This document shows, one piece after another, positions 1-7,096 of a stretch of 19,668 nucleotides of DNA; position 1 is the stretch's first letter; every line of letters begins with the position of its first letter. The notes under the pieces were generated by a model. It was not told the DNA's origin. It saw only the letters and a program-made list of their open reading frames with translations, and made no database searches. A program made the position numbers and the translations under genes. The stretch comes from an uncultured Bacteroidales bacterium (GTDB lineage: Bacteria > Bacteroidota > Bacteroidia > Bacteroidales > P3): assembly GCA_937906975.1 (NCBI GenBank), contig CALCUN010000100.1, positions 1 through 19,668 of the forward strand, read 5' to 3'.

Positions 1-244
1 TTTGTTCAACAAGTTCTTTTCTATGAACAAGAACTAAAAAACGCTTCATATTTCTCTTGTTATAAGAATTATCCCATAAATCCTTGATAATAGAAACAAA
101 AAGCATTGTTTTCCCTGTGCCTGTTGGCATTTGCATCATTACAGATTTGTTGCCTTTTTGCCACTCATTGAATACATTTTGTTTCATATCCACTTGATAA
201 GGGCGAAGTTTAGTATTATCCTGCGTTATTTCCTTAAAATCCAT
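1..244 (-). CDS. DEAD/DEAH-box helicase, ResIII-like, N-terminal fragment (cut by window edge)
   Basis: Reading leftward from the ATG at 244 gives 81 codons that stay open to the window edge; this was read directly from the sequence. Residues 14-19 (RPYQVD) resemble the helicase Q-like motif, residues 39-46 (MPTGTGKT) are a clear Walker A motif, and VLVHRKELVEQ at 71-81 fits motif Ia. This is the usual start of superfamily 2 helicases of the COG1061/type III restriction ResIII group, which couple ATP hydrolysis to DNA or RNA translocation. An in-frame ATG two codons upstream (250) is equally possible. No Bacteroidetes promoter lies immediately upstream; the nearest is at 546-576, beyond a long hairpin. 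Whether it belongs to a restriction or defence locus cannot be told, because the rest is outside the window. Confidence 0.8.
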   Translation of the reverse strand, partial: MDFKEITQDNTKLRPYQVDMKQNVFNEWQKGNKSVMMQMPTGTGKTMLFVSIIKDLWDNSYNKRNMKRFLVLVHRKELVEQ

Positions 245-310
245 AAGCATACCTATATTATATATTTAAAATATTATCTAACTGATTCTTTTCTCTTGAC
301 TTATAGACAT

Positions 311-480
311 AAAAAAATCGTGAACTTTGTCTTATTGTTTTCTGAGGTTCTCGACTACCTAACTAACTAAATAAGAAAAGCCCACGATATACTCGTGAGC
401 GTTTTCCGCTTATCAGTTAGTTAGTTTTGTTTGAAATTGTCGAGATTTCAGAAAACCAAGTATAAGCAAAAACGCTTTTT
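311..480 (-). ncRNA. Candidate structured RNA: 170-nt imperfect hairpin
   Basis: The two halves of this stretch are complementary over most of their length. On the minus strand the outer stem runs through GTTTTCTGA (459-451) and TCTCGAC (445-439), which pair with GTCGAGA (355-349) and TCAGAAAAC (345-337). A lopsided bubble follows, then an AACTAACTAA/TTAGTTAGTT stem, an AAAA/TTTT and ATAAG/CTTAT stem, and an 8-bp apical stem (398-391 with 387-380) closed by a short loop. The apical stem contains one pair that is U-G when transcribed leftward but A-C when transcribed rightward. The leftward product also ends in seven U (317-311). Both facts favour the minus strand. A good promoter sits at 546-576. 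It could be a stand-alone RNA of about 170-230 nt or the leader of the helicase gene. The overall shape recalls 6S RNA, but that is only a guess. Confidence 0.45.
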
Positions 481-545
481 AACTGTCTTTAAATTTTATA
501 TTTTCTTTACTTTCTTTCTGTTTCTTTGTTTTAATATTCTGCTCA

Positions 546-576
546 CAAAGGTATAAATTTTTTCTTTAACAACAAA
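546..576 (-). promoter_or_regulatory. Bacteroidetes-type promoter, leftward
   Basis: On the minus strand TTTG (576-573) is followed after 19 bp by TACCTTTG (553-546), an excellent match to the primary sigma factor consensus of this phylum. Transcription would start near 540 and run leftward into the long hairpin and, if it reads through, the helicase gene. Confidence 0.6.
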
Positions 577-758
577 AAATTAAGTAAATCAAGTTTTGAT
601 TTTTTGTGTTTCGGAAATTGTTTAAATTTCTCGGCACTGCAAAATTTTCCTCGGAGCAAAAACTCATTTGAAAAACTAAAAAAATTAAAAAAATCTCTCT
701 TTTATAAACATATTATTTTTTTTGTTATTATTTATAATATTATTCATGTACTCAATTT

Positions 759-827
759 AAATTGACCCCCCTCTGTAAGTGAAATTGATACCCCTCTGTA
801 AGTGAAATTGACACCCTCTTTTTGATA
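759..827. repeat. Three tandem 23-bp repeats, possible solo IS21-family end
   Basis: AAATTGA recurs at 759, 782 and 805, exactly 23 bp apart. Units 1 and 2 differ at only two positions and share CCCCTCTGTAAGTG; the third keeps AAATTGACACCCTCT and then diverges. Read on the minus strand from 813 the array begins TGTCAATTTCACTTACAGAG. IS21-family insertion sequences start with TG and carry several internal copies of a terminal repeat, which this resembles. No transposase is present, so if the match is right it is a leftover end. The IS21 assignment is from general knowledge, not a database match. Confidence 0.5.
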
Positions 828-849
828 GAGAGAAAAAAGCTAAGGAATA

Positions 850-920
850 AAAAAATAAATCAAAGAAAAAATTTTCATTTTCTTTGATTTATTTTTTGTT
901 TTCTTTGATTTTATTTTTTT
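850..920 (-). terminator. Terminator of the nuclease gene
   Basis: A perfect 20-bp inverted repeat (850-869 with 878-897, 8-nt loop) lies just past the stop of the leftward nuclease gene. A further near-copy of the right arm follows at 899-920, so the stem can form in two registers. The AT-rich stem ends in T-runs on both strands; nothing rightward reads into it, so it most likely serves the nuclease. Confidence 0.6.
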
Positions 921-938
921 TCTCTTAGGGATAAATTG

Positions 939-1739
939 CTATTTGTTGATGATTGTCCATTGATTTGGGTCGCAGTTGGCTTCAACCTTTGTTTCTATTT
1001 CATCTGGTAGGTTATAGAAGAAGTCAATGCCTGTGATACGTTCTACTTGGTCGATGCTGTTGACGTATTTGTATAGTTTGTTATTACCTTTTTCGTTTTT
1101 GAAGACAAAACCAATGGCTTGAGGGTTGTCGGTTTCAACGCCTTTTAAAACGACTTTAAAGAATGCTTCTGGAACACGGATTTGAAATTCCTTTCCTATG
1201 TGTCCATAAACGGGGTTGTCGTAAAGAATAGGGCCACAAACGATATAAATGCTTTCTTTCATTGCCCACTCTCTACAAGCCTCCTCTAAATCGTTCCAAT
1301 CGCCTTTGTTTAGGTTTTCGTTTTGCGGACATACGTTTGTCATGTAGAAGCTCTCTTTCATGGCTTGTGCGTCCCATTTGTTATCTGCCGCAGGGCACAT
1401 GTGTCCTCTGTTCCAACCGCTGTGGGTGTATTCGTATGTTGTTACAGCCTTGTCTTTTTCTAAATCAGGATCGGGTAAGAATTTACTATGACGGCTTGCC
1501 TCTTCTGCCATCTTTTCTCTGTATAATTCCCAAGCGACCCAATTTGGTAGAAAGTTATCTGTATTGTAAGAAACTGTGTAACCCATTCTTTTAAGCACGA
1601 TTTCTGTGGTCCCTACCTTTGATTTTGGGATTTCTAAATTCTCATTTGCAATCTCATTGTTTACGTTAGTTTTTGTTTCAAAACTACATGAAACCAAGAA
1701 ATTAACACAAGTAAGCAGTAAAAAATAAACTCTTTTCAT
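939..1739 (-). CDS. DNA/RNA non-specific endonuclease (NUC1/NucA family), predicted lipoprotein
   Basis: This 266-residue protein belongs to the beta-beta-alpha-metal (Serratia nuclease) family, which cuts DNA and RNA without sequence preference. NRGH at 110-113 supplies the general-base His113 (the family usually has DRGH; Asn in first place is a known variant). NLNKGDW at 142-148 carries the Mg-binding Asn144, and Glu152 lies in the following helix. The N-terminus is a lipoprotein signal with lipobox LVSC, Cys18, so it is probably anchored in the envelope with its catalytic domain outside the cytoplasm, suited to nucleotide scavenging. I chose the ATG at 1739 rather than the in-frame ATG at 1763 because the signal peptide begins properly there and the likely transcription start falls between the two. 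It is transcribed divergently from the barrel protein gene and ends in the terminator at 850-920. Confidence 0.87.
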   Translation of the reverse strand: MKRVYFLLLTCVNFLVSCSFETKTNVNNEIANENLEIPKSKVGTTEIVLKRMGYTVSYNTDNFLPNWVAWELYREKMAEEASRHSKFLPDPDLEKDKAVTTYEYTHSGWNRGHMCPAADNKWDAQAMKESFYMTNVCPQNENLNKGDWNDLEEACREWAMKESIYIVCGPILYDNPVYGHIGKEFQIRVPEAFFKVVLKGVETDNPQAIGFVFKNEKGNNKLYKYVNSIDQVERITGIDFFYNLPDEIETKVEANCDPNQWTIINK

Positions 1740-1756
1740 AAAATTATGTATTATTC

Positions 1757-1787
1757 TTTGCAAATATAGTAAAATTTTGTAAATTTG
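1757..1787 (+). promoter_or_regulatory. Promoter of the barrel protein / trk gene run
   Basis: TTTG (1757-1760), a 19-bp spacer and TAAATTTG (1780-1787) match the Bacteroidetes consensus exactly. A start near 1793 leaves a leader of about 25 nt before the ATG at 1818. Confidence 0.7.
1761..1768 (-). promoter_or_regulatory. -7 element for the nuclease gene
   Basis: The minus strand reads TATATTTG, a consensus TANNTTTG -7 box, 22 nt before the chosen start at 1739. No clear TTTG -33 box lies upstream. It sits inside the spacer of the rightward promoter at 1757-1787, so the two divergent promoters overlap. Confidence 0.5.
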
Positions 1788-1817
1788 TAGATTGTAAAAA
1801 ATAAAAAATAACCATAG

Positions 1818-4259
1818 ATGAAAAAGATATTAGTTTTAGCTTTGTGTTTGTGTGTGAGTGTATTACAAGCTCAAATAAAAGGAGAATTAAAAGATAAAGA
1901 AACAAAAGAAAACATTCTTTTTGCCAATGTAGGCTTGTTAAAAACATCGGATAGTACTTTTGTAAAGGGTGCAATCTCTAATGAAAAAGGTGCATTCGTT
2001 ATTCGAGGAGTAAAAGACGGGGATTATATTTTGAGAATCTCTTACATAGGATATAAACCTTTTGAAAAACTAATCACATACAAAGATAAATTAGATTTAG
2101 GCACTATTTTGCTTGAAAAATCGGTTGAAATCCTTGACGGAGTTGAGATTGTGGCACAGCGTCCTTTGTATTCTATGGACGGGGATAAGACTGTGTATAG
2201 CGTAGAGGACGACCCAAGTATTCAAACCGGTACGACAACCGATGCTCTTCAAAATGCACCGGGCGTACAAGTAGATGCAGAGGGAAATATCACTTTGCAA
2301 GGAGTTAGTTGCGTAGAGATATGGCTCAATGACAAGCCTTCAAAGATAAAAGAAGACGGTTTGAAAACATTTTTGGAAAACTTGCCAGCCAATGCCTTGC
2401 AAAAGATTGAAGTAATGACTAATCCTCCTGCGAAATATGCCAATACATCAGGTTGTGGTGTGATAAATATTGTAACAAATGCTAAGATTAAGAAAAACCA
2501 TTTCATAAGTTTTGGTAGTGGAATAAACACACTTGGTAACATAAGTCCACATCTTTCTTACGTTTGGGCGAATGAAAAACTTAATATAGGCTTTTATTCA
2601 AGTTTTAACATAAGAAACTATCATTCTATAAACGATAGTTATGCTACTGCTTTCATTGATAATAGTGAGGGTGGAAAGGATACTCTTTATCACGAGGTAA
2701 CTCATAGCGACGACGATTCAAAAAACTTTGGAGGTTGGCTTTCATTTAATGTGGATTATGAAATAGACTCTACAAGTTCGTTTGGTTTATGGTCGGGCTT
2801 AGGTCCTAATTATTTTAATTCAAATGTGGTTTCACAAAGAGAGCGTTCGGATTATAAAGAGGGGGAAATAATTAATACTTATTACAGAGAAGAGGGTCAA
2901 AATAAAACTTACGGTGCTTGGGGTTATTTGAGTGCTAACTATGATAAGAGGTTTGATGATAAAGGACATAGAATGAATTTGTCTTTGGACGGAAATTTTG
3001 ATCCTGGTAAAGGATTGGATAGGGCTATTAGAGTGTATTCAGAGCAAAATCCGCTTTTTGGAAACTTAAACAAAGAGTATGAATCTTCTTCCGGAGCTTA
3101 TAGATTTTCTTTAGACGGAAGGTATTCTCGTCCTTTTGAAAATGGTGGAGAATTGGGCTGTGGAATGGGATTGAGTCTGGATAATGATTATAATATCAAA
3201 GACGTTATGGCTTTTGATAGCGTAAGCGAGGTTTATTCTTTGGTGGATTCGTTGCGTTCTCACAACAAGCATAGTAATAACTATGATATGACTGCTTTTT
3301 TGGATTGGAGACAAAAATTAGGAGACTTTACTTTTTCTGTGGGCTTGAATACAGATTTGGAATATAGAGATTTCATTGCTGAGAATACTTATTTTGCAGA
3401 TGATACTACAATGATGTTTTTCACTCTTCGACCAAACATTAGACTTTCTTATAGAACAAAATCTATGCACGATATTTCAGCCTCTTATAGTTTTTCTTCT
3501 TCAACACCTTCTACTAATAATTTGAGTACTTTCCGCGACTATGAGGAGGAAAGTTATAGTGTGGGAAATAGAAATCTTGAAAACGCCTATACTCACAGAA
3601 TGGGATTGCGTTGGAGTAAGTTCTTTAAACAAGCAGGTTATGTTTCTGCAAGTTTTAGTTCCTCTTGGAGCAACAATTCTATTAATTCGGTTACGGATAT
3701 GGTTTATGATGAGTATTTAGATAGATATATAAGTTTCTCAATGCCGTATAACCTTGGCTCTTCCAGCTCTCAAAGCCTTATGTTAATGGGAAATTTGCGT
3801 TTAGGTGCATTTACAAATCTTAATATCTATACTACCCTTTCTCATGATATGTATGCAATGGATTATATTGATGGAAATCATTACGAACAAGAAAACACAA
3901 GTTTGAGAGGTAATGTAAGACTTTGGTCAAGATTTTCAGAACAATTCCAAGTCTTTATTGGAGCTCATGCTTCTACACCTACAAAAAGCATTTTCTCAAA
4001 ATCGGAATATTATTATAATTTAGATTTAGGAGCAACTGCAAACTTTTTTGATAAACGATTGAGTTTGTCTTTGAGAGTTCAAGACCCTTTTAATTGGAAT
4101 AAGTCAGAAAATAGCAACTTTGCACCATATTTACATACTTATTCAACAGAAAAATATGATAGTCGTTTTATTTCATTTAGTATAACATTAAAATTTGGTA
4201 AATTAGAATTAGAAAATCATCAAGCTCCTGCAGAAGGTGGTGGCGGTGGTGAAATGTAA
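1818..4259 (+). CDS. Outer-membrane beta-barrel protein, TonB-dependent-receptor-like
   Basis: An 813-residue outer-membrane protein. Residues 1-19 are a signal peptide ending LQAQ. Residues 20-100 form a carboxypeptidase-regulatory-like beta-sandwich (KGELKDKETKENILFANV... DYILRISYIGYKPF). Residues 112-222 resemble the receptor plug (ALQNAPGVQVD, LENLPANALQKIEVMTNP, GVINIVTN). The rest alternates aromatic and polar residues, as expected for the transmembrane barrel of the OMP_b-brl_3 family. The end is unusual: past the last likely strand lies a short Pro- and Gly-rich tail finishing GGGGGEM, not the C-terminal Phe of classical porins. No SusD-like partner is next to it, so there is no evidence for a polysaccharide locus and the substrate is unknown. 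The 24-bp gap to trkA, with no promoter visible, suggests joint transcription. Confidence 0.88.
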   Translation: MKKILVLALCLCVSVLQAQIKGELKDKETKENILFANVGLLKTSDSTFVKGAISNEKGAFVIRGVKDGDYILRISYIGYKPFEKLITYKDKLDLGTILLEKSVEILDGVEIVAQRPLYSMDGDKTVYSVEDDPSIQTGTTTDALQNAPGVQVDAEGNITLQGVSCVEIWLNDKPSKIKEDGLKTFLENLPANALQKIEVMTNPPAKYANTSGCGVINIVTNAKIKKNHFISFGSGINTLGNISPHLSYVWANEKLNIGFYSSFNIRNYHSINDSYATAFIDNSEGGKDTLYHEVTHSDDDSKNFGGWLSFNVDYEIDSTSSFGLWSGLGPNYFNSNVVSQRERSDYKEGEIINTYYREEGQNKTYGAWGYLSANYDKRFDDKGHRMNLSLDGNFDPGKGLDRAIRVYSEQNPLFGNLNKEYESSSGAYRFSLDGRYSRPFENGGELGCGMGLSLDNDYNIKDVMAFDSVSEVYSLVDSLRSHNKHSNNYDMTAFLDWRQKLGDFTFSVGLNTDLEYRDFIAENTYFADDTTMMFFTLRPNIRLSYRTKSMHDISASYSFSSSTPSTNNLSTFRDYEEESYSVGNRNLENAYTHRMGLRWSKFFKQAGYVSASFSSSWSNNSINSVTDMVYDEYLDRYISFSMPYNLGSSSSQSLMLMGNLRLGAFTNLNIYTTLSHDMYAMDYIDGNHYEQENTSLRGNVRLWSRFSEQFQVFIGAHASTPTKSIFSKSEYYYNLDLGATANFFDKRLSLSLRVQDPFNWNKSENSNFAPYLHTYSTEKYDSRFISFSITLKFGKLELENHQAPAEGGGGGEM

Positions 4260-4283
4260 TTTATAATTTTATAGAAAAAGAAA

Positions 4284-5624
4284 ATGGATATTATAATTGC
4301 AGGCGATGGAGAAGTAGGTTTTCACCTTGCTCGTTCACTTTCTAAGATTAAACACAACATAACTGTGGTTGATCCTCACTCGGAATTGCTTAATATGCTA
4401 CAAGCCGATTCGGACCTTTTGACTATTGCTGGCAATTCTACCTCTATTGAAACTCTTAAAGAGGCAGGGGTTTCTTCTTGCGATCTTTTGATTTCGGTTT
4501 TGCACGAAGAGAGTATCAATCTAATGACTTGCATTCTTGGAAAGCGACTTGGAGCTAAGCGTTGTATAGCAAGGGTTAGCACCTTGGAGTATTTGAACGA
4601 GGAAAACAAGAATATGTTTAAGGGATTGGGAGTTGATGAAATGGTGTGTCCTGAAAGAATTGCTGCAAAGGAGATTACCAACCTTCTTACACGAAATACT
4701 GCAACCGAGATATTTGATTTTAGTAATGGGCTTTTGCTTGTCTATATGATGCGTTTGGATAAGAACGCTCTTCTTTTGAATAAGACTATGGCGGAAATGG
4801 GACAGCTTTATCCCGACTTAGAGGCAAGAGCTATTTGCATAATCCGTAAGGGTAAGACTATCATTCCTGCTGGTAAGGATATGTATATGAAAGATGATTT
4901 GGTGTATTTGATTGCAAAGCCTGAGAGTATAGAAAAGATAAAGGAGCTTGGAGGTAAGAGAGATTATCAAATCAAAAACGCAATCATTCTTGGAGGAGGA
5001 CGAATAGGCAAAAGAGCAGCCATAAACCTTCAAAACGATATGGATTTGAAACTAATTGAAATGAATAAAGAGCGTTGCTTTCAATTGGTTGATGATTTGA
5101 ACAATACAATGATTATAAACGGAAACGGAAATGATATATCTCTTTTAATGGACGAGGGTTTGCAAGAAACAGATGCTTTTATTGCTTTAACAGATTCTTC
5201 GGAAACTAATATTCTTTCTTGTCTTCACGCTCACAAACATGGAGTAAAAAAGACTATTGCTTTGGTTGAGAATGTGAGCTACATAGATGTATCGCAAGAA
5301 ATCGGTATTGATACAATCATAAATAAGAAACTAATCACAGCCTCTTACATTGCGAGATTTACTCTTGACGCTAATGTTACTTCAAGCAAGTGGCTATCGG
5401 GCATTGACGCAGAAGTAGTGGAGGTGTTGGTAAAAGAAGGAGCGCCAATTACGAAAAAACAAATTATGTATTTGGATTTGCCAAAGGGTGTAAACATTGG
5501 CGGTGTGATTAGAAACAATGTGGCTTATATTGCAAGAGGAAATGTACAAATTCAGCCAGGAGATAAGGTCGTAGCCTTTACTGTACCGGAGGCAGCTAAT
5601 AAGTTGATGAAACTTTTCAATTGA
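4284..5624 (+). CDS. trkA: Trk potassium uptake regulatory subunit TrkA
   Basis: This 446-residue cytoplasmic protein is the NAD(H)/nucleotide-binding gate regulator of Trk K+ channels. It shows the two-fold architecture of full-length TrkA: a first Rossmann fold with GDGEVG at 7-12 and the ribose-binding acid Asp30, a TrkA-C domain around 140-225, a second Rossmann fold with GGGRIG at 237-242, and a second TrkA-C domain from about 365 to the end. Length matches the family (about 450-460). The two trkH-type genes follow at 12 and 8 bp spacing, which fixes its role as the shared regulatory ring of the channel. No promoter is evident in the 24 bp upstream, so transcription probably comes from the barrel gene. 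Confidence 0.95.
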   Translation: MDIIIAGDGEVGFHLARSLSKIKHNITVVDPHSELLNMLQADSDLLTIAGNSTSIETLKEAGVSSCDLLISVLHEESINLMTCILGKRLGAKRCIARVSTLEYLNEENKNMFKGLGVDEMVCPERIAAKEITNLLTRNTATEIFDFSNGLLLVYMMRLDKNALLLNKTMAEMGQLYPDLEARAICIIRKGKTIIPAGKDMYMKDDLVYLIAKPESIEKIKELGGKRDYQIKNAIILGGGRIGKRAAINLQNDMDLKLIEMNKERCFQLVDDLNNTMIINGNGNDISLLMDEGLQETDAFIALTDSSETNILSCLHAHKHGVKKTIALVENVSYIDVSQEIGIDTIINKKLITASYIARFTLDANVTSSKWLSGIDAEVVEVLVKEGAPITKKQIMYLDLPKGVNIGGVIRNNVAYIARGNVQIQPGDKVVAFTVPEAANKLMKLFN

Positions 5625-5636
5625 TTTTAAATCGCT

Positions 5637-7088
5637 ATGCCCTTATCAAGAAATCTAAATAAGAAGATATTTTCCTATATTTTCGGAATGAACCTTTTAT
5701 TCTTTTCCGTAATATTCTTTTTTTCGGGATTGTGTTCTTATTTCTTTAAGGATAATTATCTGCCTTTTCTCTTTTCATTTCTATTTACCTTTTCCATAGG
5801 ATTTCTTCTTGCTTATAGAAATAGAAACTACACAGCTCTCATCTCAAAGAAAGATGGCAGACTTTTAATAGGCTTACTTTGGATTATGATGCCAATCTTT
5901 GGTGCAGTACCTTATATAATTCATGGATTTTCTTTTACAAATGCTTTGTTTGAGTCTTATTCTGGATTTACAACTACGGGAGCAAGCATAATAAAAGACG
6001 TATCTCTAATGCCAAAAGGCTTATTGCTTTATAGGAGTTTTACTCAATGGCTTGGAGGATTGGGATTTGCGGTGTTTATTATCATATTTTTAAAAACCCT
6101 TCGTAATGGTGCAAACAACCTTTTTAACGCTGAGTTTAACTCCATAGAGAAAGAAAAGGATTCTCCTCATATTAGAAATACGGTCTTTAAGATATTCTCT
6201 ATTTATTCTTCACTTACCTTGCTTTGTTTTTTGCTTTTGTTTAGGGGAGATATGACTTGGTTTGAGGCTTTGTGTCATTCTCTTTCCACTATCTCAACAG
6301 GAGGTTTTTCCGTATCGAATGGAAACATCGGCTCTTACACTCCTTATAGTCAATGGGTGATTCTGATTTTTATGTTCCTTTCTGGAATTAGTTATTTCTT
6401 ATTTCTTTTTGCGTTTAAGGGTAAATGGAAAAGAGTTTTAAAAGATGAGCAGTTAAGATTCTATGGTTTAATAATTATTGTCTTTGCTTTAATTTTCTTT
6501 TTTTATTTCTTTTTCAATAAAGACTTAGACTTGTTTTGCTCAATTAGAACTTCATTGTTTTATGTTGTGTCAATGGTTTCTTCCACAGGCTTTGACTTGC
6601 AGGTAAGTTCGCTTGGAATGTTGCCAACCATTGTTTTTATCTTCCTTATGTTTATTGGCGGTTGCTCGGCTTCCTCTTCTACGGGATTAAAGATAGTGAG
6701 AGTAATAGTTTTGTTTAGATACATACCTGTAAGTTTGAAAAGAATATTCCACCCAAGAGCAATAATTCCTGTTCGCTACAATGGAAAGGCTTTAAGAGAT
6801 GAATCGGTGAGATTGATTTTTGGATTCTTCTTTTTGTTCTTGCTTATCTTTCTTGCAGGTGCCTTATTCCTTTCTTTAACAGGTCATGGATTTGTGGAAA
6901 GTTTGTCTTTGTCCGCAGCAGCCATTAGCAATTTAGGACCAATCATGGGTTCAATAGCAGAAGGCTTTTCTTACGTTGAGTTAAACGTGTTATCAAAATA
7001 CGTATTGATAGTTTTGATGTTGATAGGACGTTTAGAAATATATGCTTTCTTTTCATTGTTTTCAAAAACAGTTTGGGGACGAAATTAG
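5637..7088 (+). CDS. trkH: Trk-type K+ channel membrane subunit (first TrkH paralogue)
   Basis: A 483-residue integral membrane protein with the four pore-loop repeats of the TrkH/KtrB family. The filter glycines lie in TTTGAS (112-117), STGGFS (220-225), SSTGFD (315-320) and SNLGPI (431-436). The intramembrane gating loop after the third pore is GGCSASSSTGLK (341-352). Phe-rich hydrophobic helices fill the rest. It conducts K+ inward across the cytoplasmic membrane, gated by TrkA, whose gene ends 12 bp upstream. It is clearly diverged from the next gene and is the less typical of the two, for example with Cys in the gating loop. No sign of truncation: the usual IGRLE segment is present near the C-terminus. 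Confidence 0.93.
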   Translation: MPLSRNLNKKIFSYIFGMNLLFFSVIFFFSGLCSYFFKDNYLPFLFSFLFTFSIGFLLAYRNRNYTALISKKDGRLLIGLLWIMMPIFGAVPYIIHGFSFTNALFESYSGFTTTGASIIKDVSLMPKGLLLYRSFTQWLGGLGFAVFIIIFLKTLRNGANNLFNAEFNSIEKEKDSPHIRNTVFKIFSIYSSLTLLCFLLLFRGDMTWFEALCHSLSTISTGGFSVSNGNIGSYTPYSQWVILIFMFLSGISYFLFLFAFKGKWKRVLKDEQLRFYGLIIIVFALIFFFYFFFNKDLDLFCSIRTSLFYVVSMVSSTGFDLQVSSLGMLPTIVFIFLMFIGGCSASSSTGLKIVRVIVLFRYIPVSLKRIFHPRAIIPVRYNGKALRDESVRLIFGFFFLFLLIFLAGALFLSLTGHGFVESLSLSAAAISNLGPIMGSIAEGFSYVELNVLSKYVLIVLMLIGRLEIYAFFSLFSKTVWGRN

Positions 7089-7096
7089 TTTGAAGT

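Larger units (their letters stand above)
245..938. other. 694-bp region without a protein gene
   Basis: No credible coding sequence was found on either strand. From left to right it holds a 60-bp AT-rich stretch before the helicase start, the long hairpin (311-480), a leftward promoter (546-576), about 180 bp of AT-rich sequence with no recognised element (577-758), the 23-bp triplicate repeat (759-827), and the terminator of the nuclease gene (850-920). Confidence 0.7.

Noticed and set aside
131..370. Rightward 79-codon open frame
   Set aside because: It overlaps the helicase start and half of the long hairpin, has no promoter, and reads as low-complexity non-protein sequence.
759..827. CRISPR array
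   Set aside because: The 23-bp units are directly contiguous with no spacers, and no cas gene is nearby.
1740..1763. Upstream ATG for the nuclease
   Set aside because: It would place eight residues before a good lipoprotein signal and lies at or before the predicted transcription start.
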